A DNA stretch of 64,000 nt from Neoroseomonas lacus (GTDB lineage Bacteria > Pseudomonadota > Alphaproteobacteria > Acetobacterales > Acetobacteraceae), in contig NZ_BMKW01000004.1 of assembly GCF_014644535.1 (NCBI RefSeq), positions 124,001 through 188,000 of the forward strand, given 5' to 3'. Shown one piece after another: positions 1 through 8,649 of the stretch. The position numbers and the translations under genes were made by a program. The first letter of the stretch is position 1. Every line of letters starts with the position of its first letter. The notes below the pieces were generated by a model. That model searched no databases, was not told the origin of the DNA, and saw only the letters and a list, made by a program, of their open reading frames with translations.

Positions 1-157
1 AGCGCTCGATGCCGCCTGGGAGGAGGAGGAAGTGACCTTCGGCCCCGGCCCCGGCGGCCTCGGTGCGAAGATGCGCCAGGCCACGCGCCCCGCGCCGGGG
101 ATGCAGCCGCCTCCGAGCGCCGGCCCCCGCACCATCATCACCAATCGCCAGGCCTGA
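1..157 (+). CDS. narJ: Nitrate reductase molybdenum cofactor assembly chaperone NarJ, C-terminal end (partial)
   Basis: Only the last 51 codons are in the window, read from base 2 to the TGA at 155-157. The fragment begins with an acidic stretch (AAWEEEEVTFGPG) and ends in a proline-rich tail. NarJ homologues commonly end with a similar acidic segment before a variable tail. It lies 12 bases before narI, the normal narGHJI order. NarJ is a cytoplasmic chaperone that holds NarG while the Mo cofactor is inserted and before NarGH docks on NarI. The assignment rests mainly on position; the fragment alone is too short to prove it. Confidence 0.75.
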   Translation, partial: ALDAAWEEEEVTFGPGPGGLGAKMRQATRPAPGMQPPPSAGPRTIITNRQA

Positions 158-169
158 GGAGCAGCGACC

Positions 170-895
170 ATGCGCGACGCCGTCTTCCACATCCTGTTCG
201 TCTGGTACCCCTATGTGTGCCTCACCGTGTTCCTGCTTGGCAGCCTGATCCGGTACGATCGCGAGCCCTACACATGGCGCGCCGGTTCCAGCCAGATCCT
301 GCGCAAGCGGCAGTTCCGATGGGGCTCGAACCTGTTTCACATCGGTGTGCTCTTCCTGTTCTTCGGCCACGCGGTGGGGCTGCTGACGCCGACCTCCCTC
401 TACACGCTGTTCATCACGGTCGAGCAGAAGCAGTTGATCGCGGTCAGCGCCGGTGGCGTGGCGGGGCTCATCTGCTTCATCGGCCTGTCGCTGCTGCTGC
501 ATCGCCGGCTGTTCGACCCGCGCATCCGCGCCACCTCGACGGTGATGGACATCGCCATTCTCGGCATTCTGTGGGTGCAGTTGTCGCTCGGCCTGCTCAC
601 GCTGCCCTTCTCGCTCGCGCATTCGGATGGCTCGGTGATGCTGATCCTGTCGCATTGGGCGCAGGGGATCGTGACGCTGCAGCCGATCCATGCCGAGACG
701 CTGCAAAGCCTCAGCCTGCCCTACCTCGCGCATCTCGTGCTGGGCATGACGATCTTCCTGCTCTTCCCCTTCTCCCGCCTGGTGCACATCTGGTCAGCTC
801 CGGTCTGGTATCTCGGCCGCCGAGGCTACCAGGTCGTGCGCTCGCGGCGGCCCCTGGGCGCGCCCGGCCCGAAAACGCCGGCTGCGGCGGAGTGA
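170..895 (+). CDS. narI: Respiratory nitrate reductase gamma subunit (cytochrome b)
   Basis: This is the 241-residue membrane anchor of the NarGHI complex. It oxidises quinol on the periplasmic side and passes electrons through two b haems to NarH. About five hydrophobic segments are visible. The four expected haem-ligand histidines are at H57 and H67 (FHIGVLFLFFGHAVG) and at H188 and H206 in the last two helices. The length is close to the family norm (about 225-240). A GAGGAG ribosome-binding site overlaps the end of narJ, which supports the ATG at 170. The presence of the operon indicates anaerobic nitrate respiration; narG and narH must lie upstream of the window. Confidence 0.95.
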   Translation: MRDAVFHILFVWYPYVCLTVFLLGSLIRYDREPYTWRAGSSQILRKRQFRWGSNLFHIGVLFLFFGHAVGLLTPTSLYTLFITVEQKQLIAVSAGGVAGLICFIGLSLLLHRRLFDPRIRATSTVMDIAILGILWVQLSLGLLTLPFSLAHSDGSVMLILSHWAQGIVTLQPIHAETLQSLSLPYLAHLVLGMTIFLLFPFSRLVHIWSAPVWYLGRRGYQVVRSRRPLGAPGPKTPAAAE

Positions 896-900
896 GTGCG

Positions 901-1743
901 ATGAGCAGCACAACCGCATGCGCCGCCAAGCCTGCCCCGATGGGTCCGCGACGGACGATCAGCGTGAATGGCGTGCCGATCACCCGCGCCGCCATCGCGC
1001 AGGAGACGCAGAATCACCCGGCATCGAAGCCGCTCGATGCGATGAAGGCCGCTAGCACCGCGCTGGTGGTGCGCGAGTTGCTGTTGCAGGAGGCGCGCCG
1101 GCAGGGCGTGGCGGCCACGCCGATCAGCGATGGCGAAGGACGCCGCGAGACTGAGGAGGAGGCCATGATCAGGGAACTCGTCGAACGCGAGGTGGTGACG
1201 CCACGCGCCGATGAGGCGGCCTGTCGCCGGTACTTCACGCAAAACCCTCGTCGCTTTCGGACGGCGGCACTGTGCGAGCTTCGCCATATCCTGCTGCCGG
1301 CCGCCCCCGGGGACGCCATGGCGCGCCATGAGGCCGCCACAGTGGCGCGAGCATTGATCGCGCAGCTGGCGGAAAGCCCCGCCACCTTCGGTGCCCTGGC
1401 CGAAGTGCATTCGGCCTGCCCTTCTGGCAGGACCGGCGGCAATCTCGGCCAGATCGGGCCAGGCCAGACCGTCCCGGAATTCGAATCCGCGCTCGCGGCG
1501 ATGACGGTCGGCGTGGTGCATCCCGAACCCGTCGAAACCCGCTACGGCCTCCACGTCGTGGCTCTCGACCGTCGCATCGAAGGGCGTGACCTGCCGTTTG
1601 ACATGGTGCGCGATCGCATCGCCGAATGGCTTGACGAGAAGGTGCGCCGCACCGCCATCCAACAATATGTCGCGATCCTCGCCGGACGCGCGGAGATCGT
1701 CGGCTTCGACATCGCCGCCAGCCCGTCGCCCCTCGTGCAGTGA
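901..1743 (+). CDS. Parvulin-type peptidyl-prolyl cis-trans isomerase of the nar operon
   Basis: This 280-residue protein starts at the ATG 5 bases after narI. The PpiC rotamase domain covers about residues 123-225, with the typical CELRHILL beta strand near 125-132, the GGNLGQIGPGQ turn near 179-189 and the RYGLHVV strand near 214-220. The N-terminal 110 residues are helical and resemble the substrate-binding part of NifM/SurA-type parvulins. No signal peptide is seen, so it probably acts in the cytoplasm. PpiC proteins are known as companions of narGHJI in pseudomonads, where they are thought to help nitrate reductase fold. That role is inferred here from the operon position. Confidence 0.88.
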   Translation: MSSTTACAAKPAPMGPRRTISVNGVPITRAAIAQETQNHPASKPLDAMKAASTALVVRELLLQEARRQGVAATPISDGEGRRETEEEAMIRELVEREVVTPRADEAACRRYFTQNPRRFRTAALCELRHILLPAAPGDAMARHEAATVARALIAQLAESPATFGALAEVHSACPSGRTGGNLGQIGPGQTVPEFESALAAMTVGVVHPEPVETRYGLHVVALDRRIEGRDLPFDMVRDRIAEWLDEKVRRTAIQQYVAILAGRAEIVGFDIAASPSPLVQ

Positions 1744-1753
1744 AGGCGCCGCC

Positions 1754-2095
1754 ATGCTGCTCGGAACCATCCTGAAGCGCCTCGACGACGATGGCGATGC
1801 GGCCGTCGCCCTCGAAGCCATCGGCGACATCGTGCTGCTGACCGAGGTCGCCGCCATGGCCGCGGCGTATGACGAGACCGTGGGGGAATATGTGTCCGGC
1901 GCCGCCCGTCGCTTCGCCGCCGATGCCGCCAGCGAAGATTGGCTGGCCCTGATGACCGCCATCGAGCGAAACGACGATCCGGCCCGCGCGGTGCTCGAGC
2001 GCATGGTGCGGTGGTCGCTGACGCGCGACGGAGCGGGACCGGCGGCGAGCGGCTGCAATTGCCGCGATGGCGGACCCGGCGATGTTCCCAGATGA
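1754..2095 (+). CDS. Conserved small protein of unknown function in the nar operon
   Basis: This 113-residue protein is not assigned to a named family. It starts at the ATG 10 bases after the isomerase stop. It is mostly helical and acidic (ILKRLDDDGDAAVALEAIGD), with no signal peptide or membrane segment. The tail contains a Cys pair in GCNCRDGG, which could bind a metal. Its last 29 bases overlap the start of the hemerythrin-like gene, so the two are probably translated together. A function linked to nitrate respiration is a guess from position only. Confidence 0.7.
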   Translation: MLLGTILKRLDDDGDAAVALEAIGDIVLLTEVAAMAAAYDETVGEYVSGAARRFAADAASEDWLALMTAIERNDDPARAVLERMVRWSLTRDGAGPAASGCNCRDGGPGDVPR

Positions 2096-2612
2096 GGAGG
2101 CGCCACTCCCATTTGCCCTGCTGGACGATCCGCTCGCCTACATCCTGGCTGCGAATATGCGGCATCGTGCCCTCTGCGCCATGTTGCGCCGCATCGCGAC
2201 GGAGCGGATCGCGTCCCGTCTCGAGGCTGACAGGATCATCGCCTGCCTGACGATTGAATGGCCGCTGCATCGCGAGGATGAGGGTCTCGATCTTTTTCCC
2301 AGCCTGCGGCGCCGCGCGCTGCCGGCCGATGAGCTGGGCGTCACTCTCGCCTGTCTCGATGCTCAACACCGCCGCAGTGCCGCGATGGCGGAGATCATCG
2401 TCGAGGCTTTGTCGTCCAGGCCGGCCGATGCCGTCGTGCCTGTCGACGTCCGGACCAGCGAGGTGATGCAGGCCTATGTGGCGAACGAGCTGCGCCGTAT
2501 CGCGCTGGAGAATGGCGTCGTCCTGGCGCTTGCCCCCATCAGGCTGACGCGGCCCGATCAGCGGGCGATCAGTCGCGCGATGAAGGCCCGGCGCGGCGTG
2601 GTCGACGCCTGA
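2067..2612 (+). CDS. Hemerythrin HHE-domain protein
   Basis: This 181-residue protein carries HHE-type features: RHRALC near residue 32, the diagnostic helix PLHREDEGLDLFP near residues 67-79, and a third ligand region LDAQHRR near 97-103. HHE proteins form a four-helix bundle with a di-iron site that binds O2 or NO or senses them. The first histidine motif is weaker than the usual DHxxHR, so the iron site may be atypical. The gene overlaps the preceding one by 29 bases and closes the nar operon. Protection of the reductase or regulator against nitric oxide, or oxygen sensing, is plausible but inferred. Confidence 0.8.
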   Translation: MADPAMFPDEEAPLPFALLDDPLAYILAANMRHRALCAMLRRIATERIASRLEADRIIACLTIEWPLHREDEGLDLFPSLRRRALPADELGVTLACLDAQHRRSAAMAEIIVEALSSRPADAVVPVDVRTSEVMQAYVANELRRIALENGVVLALAPIRLTRPDQRAISRAMKARRGVVDA

Positions 2613-2627
2613 TCGGCCCCTCGCGCT

Positions 2628-2657
2628 TCGCGACCATCCACTATCTAATGGTCGCGA
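2628..2657. promoter_or_regulatory. Perfect inverted repeat in front of the formate dehydrogenase operon
   Basis: Two 10-base arms, TCGCGACCAT and ATGGTCGCGA, are separated by 10 bases (CCACTATCTA). The repeat lies between the hemerythrin-like gene and the formate dehydrogenase start, ending 6 bases before the GGAGG ribosome-binding site at 2664-2668. It could be a dimeric-regulator operator or an RNA hairpin near the 5' end of the message. The AT-rich spacer could include part of a -10 element. Function is inferred. Confidence 0.5.
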
Positions 2658-2678
2658 GGAAACGGAGGCCGCAAAGGC

Positions 2679-4370
2679 ATGGCTCCATCACGATCGGAAC
2701 GCGAAGCGGAATCGACGGCGCGGCGGCCGCGTTTCGGCCCGCGCGGCCGGACGGCGACGCCGGCCGCCAGGGAGGCGGTTGCTGCGGCGCTGGGCACGAC
2801 GCCGCCGCAGCGGGGCCTGCTGATCGAGTATCTCCATACCCTGCAGGATCGCCACGGTGCCTTGCAGCCGGACCATCTGGTCGCCCTGGCGGAGGCGCTG
2901 CACGTCGCCCCCGTCGAGGTCTTCGAGGTCGCCACCTTCTACGCCCATTTCGACGTGCTGGCGGATGGCGCGCCCGCGCCGCCGCCGGTGACGATCCGCG
3001 TCTGCGAGAGCCTGCCCTGCGCCATGGCCGGTGCGCATCGCCTGCTCGACGCACTGCGCGCCGCACCACCCGGCGGCGCGCGCATCCTGTCCGCACCCTG
3101 CATGGGCGCCTGTGACCAGGCCCCGGTCTGCGCCGCCGAGCAGGGCGGTGCCGATGGCCTTGTCACCGCGGCCACGCCCGGCCGCGTCGCCGCCGCCTGG
3201 CTGCATGGTGTCCGCCTGGTTCCGCCGGCACCGCCCCACCCCTTGCCGCCGATGCCGGTCCTTGCCGCCGCCCGGGACGGCCTGCTGACGCGCGAGGCGA
3301 TGCTCGCGGCACTGGACGCCGCGGGCCTGCGCGGCCTCGGCGGCGCCGGCTTCCCCGCCGCGCGAAAATGGCGCGCCGTCATGGCGCAACCCGGCCCCCG
3401 CCACCTCGTGGTCAATGCCGATGAAGGCGAACCCGGCACCTTCAAGGACCGCTGGTGCCTGCACCATCATCTTCACCGCGTGCTCGAAGGCATGCTGCTC
3501 GCGGCACAGGCGATCGACGCCGAGGCGTGCTGGATCTATCTGCGCGACGAATATCCCGAGGCGCGCCACGCGCTGGCCACCGCCAGCGCCGCGCTGTGCG
3601 AGACGGGCGTCGCGCAGCGGCCGATCCATCTGCGGCGTGGCGCCGGCGCCTATATCTGCGGCGAGGAAACCGCGCTTCTCGAAAGCCTCGAAGGCCGCCG
3701 TGGCTATCCGCGCCACAAGCCGCCCTACCCGGGCGAGGTGGGCCTCTTCGGCCGCCCGACTCTGATCCACAATGTCGAGACGCTGTGGTGGCTGCCGGAA
3801 CTCTTCGCCGCGCCCGAGGCCGCCGCGCGCTACGCCGCTGCCGGCCGCCGGGGCCAGTCCGGGCGACGCCTCGTCAGCCTGTCGGGCCGCGTGCGCAAAC
3901 CCGGCGTGCATGATGCGCCGGCCGGCATCACCGCGCTGGAACTCATCGAGGAATGCGGCGGCGGCATGCAGGACGGCCATCGCCTCGCGGCCTACCTGCC
4001 GGGCGGCGCCTCCGGCGGCATCCTGCCCGCCGCCATGGCGGATCTGCCGCTCGCCTTCGGCACGCTCGACCACCTCGGCTGCTTCGTCGGCTCCGGCGGC
4101 GTGGTGGTGCTGTCGGACCAGGACGACCTCGCCGACGCCGCCCGCAACCTCGTGCGCTTCTTCCATGATGAATCCTGCGGCCAATGCACGCCCTGCCGTG
4201 TCGGCACGCAGAAGGCGGCGCGCCTTCTCGACGCGCCGCATTGGGATCGCGCCCTGCTGCACGAACTCGCCCAGGCCATGGCCGACGGTTCCATCTGCGG
4301 CCTCGGCCAGGCCGCGATGAACCCGGTGCTCTCCCTCCTGCGCCACTTCCCCGCGGAGGCCCTGCCATGA
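2679..4370 (+). CDS. NAD-dependent formate dehydrogenase beta subunit (NuoE-NuoF fusion)
   Basis: This 563-residue protein passes electrons from the Mo/W subunit to NAD+ through FMN. The NuoE-like part (about 30-180) has the 2Fe-2S cysteines C109, C114, C141 and C145. The NuoF-like part has the glycine-rich FMN/NADH loop (GLRGLGGAGFPAARKW, about 217-231), GAYICGEE (323-330) and a C-terminal 4Fe-4S set C500, C503, C506 and C540. The fusion and length match the beta subunit of Methylobacterium FDH1 rather than the separate FdsG/FdsB of Cupriavidus. A GGAGG site supports the ATG at 2679. The stop overlaps the alpha-subunit start as ATGA, a sign of translational coupling. Confidence 0.93.
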   Translation: MAPSRSEREAESTARRPRFGPRGRTATPAAREAVAAALGTTPPQRGLLIEYLHTLQDRHGALQPDHLVALAEALHVAPVEVFEVATFYAHFDVLADGAPAPPPVTIRVCESLPCAMAGAHRLLDALRAAPPGGARILSAPCMGACDQAPVCAAEQGGADGLVTAATPGRVAAAWLHGVRLVPPAPPHPLPPMPVLAAARDGLLTREAMLAALDAAGLRGLGGAGFPAARKWRAVMAQPGPRHLVVNADEGEPGTFKDRWCLHHHLHRVLEGMLLAAQAIDAEACWIYLRDEYPEARHALATASAALCETGVAQRPIHLRRGAGAYICGEETALLESLEGRRGYPRHKPPYPGEVGLFGRPTLIHNVETLWWLPELFAAPEAAARYAAAGRRGQSGRRLVSLSGRVRKPGVHDAPAGITALELIEECGGGMQDGHRLAAYLPGGASGGILPAAMADLPLAFGTLDHLGCFVGSGGVVVLSDQDDLADAARNLVRFFHDESCGQCTPCRVGTQKAARLLDAPHWDRALLHELAQAMADGSICGLGQAAMNPVLSLLRHFPAEALP

Positions 4371-7102
4371 CGCGCTTCACGCTGGATGGCCGCGACGTCG
4401 AGGCCGCGCCGGGCGAGACGATCTGGACCGTCGCCCAGCGCGAAGGCACCGATATCCCGCATCTGTGCCATTTGCCCAAGCCCGGCTACCGCCCGGACGG
4501 CAATTGCCGCGCCTGTCTGGTGGAGGTGGAGGGCGAACGCACCCTCGTCGCTTCCTGCATCCGCGCGCCGCGCGAGGGCATGGTGGTGCGCAGCGCCTCC
4601 ACGCGAGCCGAGACGGCGCGGCGGATGGTGTTCGAATTGCTGCTCGCCGACATGCCCGGACCAGAGGGCCGCGACGCCACCGCACCCTTCGCGCGCTGGG
4701 CCGCGCGGCTCGGCGTCACGCGCTCCCGCTTCGCGCCGGATGCGCGTCCGGTGCCGGACCATTCCCACCCGGCGATGGCCGTCGCCCTCGACGCCTGCAT
4801 CGCCTGCGGCCTGTGCGAGCGCGCCTGCCGCGAGGTCCAGCACAACGACGTCATCGGCCTGGCGCGTCGCGGCGCGGCGGTGACGGTCGCCTTCGACCTG
4901 CTCGACCCGATGGGCGCTTCCTCCTGCGTCGGCTGCGGCGAATGTGTGCAGGCCTGCCCGACCGGCGCGCTGCTGCCCAAGGGCGTGCTCGACGAACGCG
5001 GCCACCGCGCCGCACCGCCGGCGCGCGAGGTGGCGAGCGTCTGCCCCTATTGCGGCGTCGGCTGCCAGCTCGGCTACCGCGTGCGCGACGGCCGCATCGA
5101 GGAAGTGGTCGGCCGCGACGGACCATCCAACCACGGCCGGCTCTGCGTGAAGGGGCGCTTTGGCTTCGACTTCCTGACCCATCCCGACCGGCTGGCGCGC
5201 CCGCTCATCCGCATTGACGGCGCCGCGAAGGACCCCGCCGACTGTACCGACCCTTCCCGCGCACGCGGGAAGTTCCGCGAGGCGTCGTGGGGGGAAGCGC
5301 TCGCGCGTGCCGGTGACGGCCTGCGCGTCATCCGCGACGGCATTGGACCGCAGGCCCTGGCGGGTTTCGGCAGCGCCAAGGGCTCGAATGAGGAAGCCTA
5401 TCTGTTCCAGAAACTCGTCCGCACCGGCTTCGGCACCAACAATGTCGACCACTGCACGCGGCTGTGCCACGCCGCCTCGGTCACGGCGCTGCTCGAAGGC
5501 ATCGGCAGCGGCGCCGTGACGGCGCCCTTCACCGCCGTGGAAGACGCTGACCTGATCTTCGTGATCGGCGCCCGCCCGACCGAGAACCATCCGGTCGCCG
5601 CCACCTTCATCAAGCAGGCGGTCGCCCGTGGCGCGACGCTGGTGGTGGCCGACCCGCGCGGCAGCGAGCTCGATCGCATCGCGACTGAAATTCTGCGCTT
5701 CAGGCCGGGTGAGGATGTGGCGCTGCTCAACGCCATGCTGCATGTCATCCTGTCGGAGAACCTCCACGACCCCGCCTTCGTGGCGGCGCGCGTCGATGGC
5801 CTGGACGGCTTGCGCGCCCATGTCGCCGCCTACGCGCCCGAAGCCGTCGAGGTGCAATGCGGCGTGCCGGCCGAACCGATCCGCCGCGTCGCGCGGCTGT
5901 ATGCGCGCAGCCCCGCAGCGCTGACGCTGTGGGGCATGGGCATCTCGCAATCCGTGCACGGCACCGACAATGCGCGCGCGCTGATCGCGCTTTCGCTCGT
6001 CTGCGGGCAGGTCGGCCGGCGCGGCACCGGGCTGCACCCCCTGCGTGGGCAGAACAACGTCCAGGGCGCCTCGGATGCCGGGCTTATCCCGATGATGCTG
6101 CCGGACTACCACCGCATCGACGATGCCGCTGCGCGCGCGACAATCGAGGCGCTGTGGGGTGCCACGATCGACCCGAAGCCGGGCCTGACAGTGGTGGAGA
6201 TCATCGCCGCCGCCGGGCGCGGCGACATCCGCGGCATGTATGTGATGGGCGAGAACCCGGCAATGTCGGACCCCGACCTCGCCCATGCGCGCGCCGCCCT
6301 CGCGCGGCTCGACCACCTCGTGGTGCAGGACCTGTTCCTGACCGAGACGGCCGCCCTCGCCGATGTCGTGCTGCCGGCCTCGGCCTGGCCGGAAAAGGAC
6401 GGCACCGTCACCAATAGCAACCGCCAGGTGCAGATGGGCCGCGCCGCCGTCGCGCCACCGGGGGAGGTGCGGCAGGACCTCGCCATCATCGTCGCAATGG
6501 CGCGCCGCCTCGGCCTCGACTGGACCTACGCCCATCCGCGCGAGGTCTTCGCCGAGATGGCGCAGGCCATGCCCAGCCTCGCCAACATCACCTGGGACCG
6601 CCTGCTGCGCGAGAACAGCGTCACCTATCCCTGCGCGGCGCCCGATGCGCCCGGCGAAGACATCGTCTTCCACGACCATTTCCCGACCCGCGACGGGCGC
6701 GCGCTGCTGGTCCCCGCCGGCCCGTCCGACCCCGCTGAAATGCCGGACGCGGCCTATCCCTTCGTGCTGACGACGGGGCGCGAACTCGAACACTGGCACA
6801 CCGGCACCATGACGCGCCGCGCCGGCGTGCTTGACGCCATTGAACCCTCGGCGACGGTCTCCCTGGCGCCGGGCGATTTGCGGCGGCTCGGCATCCTGCC
6901 CGGTGGCTGGATTCGCGTGACGACGCGGCGCGGCACGGTGCAATGCGCCTCGCGCGAGGATCCGGGCCTGCCGGAAGGTGTCGTCTTCCTGCCCTTCGCC
7001 TTTCGCGAGGCAGCGGCGAACCTGCTGACCGATCCGCGGCTGGACCCGGAGGGCAGGATCCCGGGCTTCAAGCTGTGCGCGGCGCGCGTGGAGCCCGGCT
7101 GA
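4367..7102 (+). CDS. NAD-dependent formate dehydrogenase alpha subunit (Mo/W-bis-MGD)
   Basis: This 911-residue catalytic subunit oxidises formate to CO2. A NuoG-like N-terminus holds a 2Fe-2S site (C34, C47, C50, C64). Two 4Fe-4S sets follow (C143, C146, C149, C153 and C186, C189, C192, C196). The molybdopterin part opens with another 4Fe-4S set (C225, C228, C232, C259). The metal-ligand region reads DHCTRLCHAAS, so the ligand is Cys366 followed by His367; this is a cysteine, not a selenocysteine, enzyme. Layout matches the Methylobacterium FDH1 alpha subunit. Whether Mo or W is used cannot be told. No fdsC/fdsD accessory genes follow directly. Confidence 0.93.
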   Translation: MTRFTLDGRDVEAAPGETIWTVAQREGTDIPHLCHLPKPGYRPDGNCRACLVEVEGERTLVASCIRAPREGMVVRSASTRAETARRMVFELLLADMPGPEGRDATAPFARWAARLGVTRSRFAPDARPVPDHSHPAMAVALDACIACGLCERACREVQHNDVIGLARRGAAVTVAFDLLDPMGASSCVGCGECVQACPTGALLPKGVLDERGHRAAPPAREVASVCPYCGVGCQLGYRVRDGRIEEVVGRDGPSNHGRLCVKGRFGFDFLTHPDRLARPLIRIDGAAKDPADCTDPSRARGKFREASWGEALARAGDGLRVIRDGIGPQALAGFGSAKGSNEEAYLFQKLVRTGFGTNNVDHCTRLCHAASVTALLEGIGSGAVTAPFTAVEDADLIFVIGARPTENHPVAATFIKQAVARGATLVVADPRGSELDRIATEILRFRPGEDVALLNAMLHVILSENLHDPAFVAARVDGLDGLRAHVAAYAPEAVEVQCGVPAEPIRRVARLYARSPAALTLWGMGISQSVHGTDNARALIALSLVCGQVGRRGTGLHPLRGQNNVQGASDAGLIPMMLPDYHRIDDAAARATIEALWGATIDPKPGLTVVEIIAAAGRGDIRGMYVMGENPAMSDPDLAHARAALARLDHLVVQDLFLTETAALADVVLPASAWPEKDGTVTNSNRQVQMGRAAVAPPGEVRQDLAIIVAMARRLGLDWTYAHPREVFAEMAQAMPSLANITWDRLLRENSVTYPCAAPDAPGEDIVFHDHFPTRDGRALLVPAGPSDPAEMPDAAYPFVLTTGRELEHWHTGTMTRRAGVLDAIEPSATVSLAPGDLRRLGILPGGWIRVTTRRGTVQCASREDPGLPEGVVFLPFAFREAAANLLTDPRLDPEGRIPGFKLCAARVEPG

Positions 7103-7118
7103 CGCCGAGGCTGATGGA

Positions 7119-7184
7119 GTCGATCCCGATCGGATGGAATTATCTGATCGGGTGAAGATGCTCGCGAAGACAATGGACTGGGGA
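7119..7184 (+). repeat. Dispersed repeat R2, copy 1
   Basis: This element of about 60 bases starts 17 bases after the formate dehydrogenase stop. Its markers are ATCCCGATCGG near the left end and TCGGGTGAAGATG in the middle, followed by GACAATGG. It is about 80 percent identical by eye to the copy at 27790-27852 and has a diverged relative on the minus strand at 33441-33497. CCGATC and GATCGG can pair to form a stem. All three copies lie just 3' of a gene and in its orientation. Confidence 0.6.
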
Positions 7185-7237
7185 GGGTTTCGTGAGCCGG
7201 GGCGAACGGAAGCCGCTCAACTTCTGAGCGGGGGAGC

Positions 7238-7470
7238 CGGAGAGGGGCTTTGCCCCACTCCGAACCTCACCCCACCAAAGGCCCGAGGCCTTTGGAAACC
7301 GATACCTGGCCCCTGCACCGCGGTCAGCATCGGCACTCAGATCCGCCGCTGCGCACGAAGCGGGGGCAGGCAGGTGTAGGATGCGTCTGCCGCACGGTGC
7401 CAGAAGACGGCGTTCCAAATGCCCTGGCATTTGGCGGGGTAGCTTGGAGGGGCAGCGCCGCTCCAACCTT
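7238..7470. repeat. Dispersed four-hairpin repeat R1, copy 1
   Basis: Two inverted arms flank a spacer of about 119 bases. The left arm has an outer hairpin GAGGGGCTTTGCCCC and an inner hairpin at 7275-7295 (CCAAAGG..CCTTTGG). The right arm has the inner hairpin CCAAATGCCCTGGCATTTGG at 7415-7434 and an outer GGAGGGGC..GCCGCTCC. The element sits between the convergent formate dehydrogenase and ABC permease genes. The rest of the 7103-7524 gap, apart from R2 at 7119-7184, shows no gene. Confidence 0.75.
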
Positions 7471-7524
7471 CCTGTCCTGGTCGTCAAGCAGGACCGTCAG
7501 CATGACGCCGCAAGGGCACCGACG

Positions 7525-8646
7525 TCACGCCATCTGCCCGATCGTCGCGCGAAAGCGCGCCAGGGCGACTCCGAACAGCACCGCGCCGATCCCCGCCAGC
7601 GCGACGAATTGCGGCCACACCACCGAGAAGCCGGCGCCGCGATACAGGATGCCCTGCGCCAGCATGACGAAATGCGTGGTTGGCGCGGCGAGCATCACCA
7701 CCTGGACAAAGACCGGCATGCTCTCGCGCGGCGTGGTGCCGCCCGAGAGCATTTCGAGCGGCAGCAGCACCAGGATCAGCAGCAGCGCGAATTGCGGCAT
7801 CGACCGCGCGACGGTGCCGAGGAAGATGCCCATCGCCGTGGTGGCGAAGACATGCACCGCCGCGCCAGCAAGGAACAGCGGCACCGACCCCTGGATCGGC
7901 ACGCCGAGCAGCCCCTGCACGACGACGGTGATGGCGACGGCGGTCGCCACGATCACCACCAGCGCCATCGCCCAGACCTTGGCGAGCATGATCTCGAGCG
8001 GCGTCACCGGCATCACCAGCAGGTGTTCGATGGTGCCGTGTTCGCGCTCGCGGATCAGCGCCGCGCCGGCGAGCACGATCGAGAGCATGGTGATCTGGTT
8101 GATCACCTCCATCACCGCGCCAAACCAGGCTTCCTCCAGCACCGGGTTGAAGCGCGCGCGCAGCGCGAGGTCGACCGCCGGCGTCGCCACCGCGCGGTAG
8201 CGTTGCGCGAAGGCGGTCACCTCGTCGCTGATGATGGTCTGGATATAGCCGCTGCCGGTGAAGGCCTGGCTCATGCGCGTGGCATCGACGTTCAACTGGA
8301 TGGCGGGCTGGCGCCCGGCCAGCATGTCGCGCTGGAAATCGGGCGGGATGTCGATGGCGAAGGTGTCGTGCCCGGCATCCATGCGCGCATCCATCTCCGC
8401 CGCCGTGATCATCACGGGCGGCAGGAAATAGGGCGGGTAGAAGGCCCCAGCGATGCGCGCCGAGAGCGGTGAGCGGTCCTCATCGACGATGGCGATGGCC
8501 GCGCGGGTCAGCGTTTCCGGCACAGCGGTGGCGGCGGCGTAGATCGCCACGGTGAAGGAATAGGCGATCAGCACCAGCATGATCGGGTCGCGAAGCAGGC
8601 TGCGCAATTCCTTCACGCCGAGATTGCCGACATTGGCGAGACGCAT
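7525..8646 (-). CDS. yhhJ: ABC-2 type transporter permease, YhhJ-like
   Basis: This 373-residue membrane protein has an N-terminal helix, a large extracytoplasmic domain (about 45-175) and about five C-terminal helices. It contains REREHGTIEHLLVMPVTP near residue 200, typical of ABC-2 permeases. Its length and its place as third gene after a HlyD-like protein and a double-ATPase protein match E. coli YhhJ of the yhiI-rbbA-yhhJ set. It starts 3 bases after the RbbA-like stop, so the genes form one operon. The transported substrate is unknown; such sets are usually called multidrug or small-molecule exporters. Confidence 0.88.
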   Translation of the reverse strand: MRLANVGNLGVKELRSLLRDPIMLVLIAYSFTVAIYAAATAVPETLTRAAIAIVDEDRSPLSARIAGAFYPPYFLPPVMITAAEMDARMDAGHDTFAIDIPPDFQRDMLAGRQPAIQLNVDATRMSQAFTGSGYIQTIISDEVTAFAQRYRAVATPAVDLALRARFNPVLEEAWFGAVMEVINQITMLSIVLAGAALIREREHGTIEHLLVMPVTPLEIMLAKVWAMALVVIVATAVAITVVVQGLLGVPIQGSVPLFLAGAAVHVFATTAMGIFLGTVARSMPQFALLLILVLLPLEMLSGGTTPRESMPVFVQVVMLAAPTTHFVMLAQGILYRGAGFSVVWPQFVALAGIGAVLFGVALARFRATIGQMA

Positions 8647-8649
8647 CGC

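Noticed and set aside
3992..6943. Open frame of 983 codons on the minus strand across the formate dehydrogenase genes
   Set aside because: It is the antisense shadow of a well-identified coding region in very GC-rich DNA. Its translation is low-complexity His/Arg/Ala-rich sequence with no motif.
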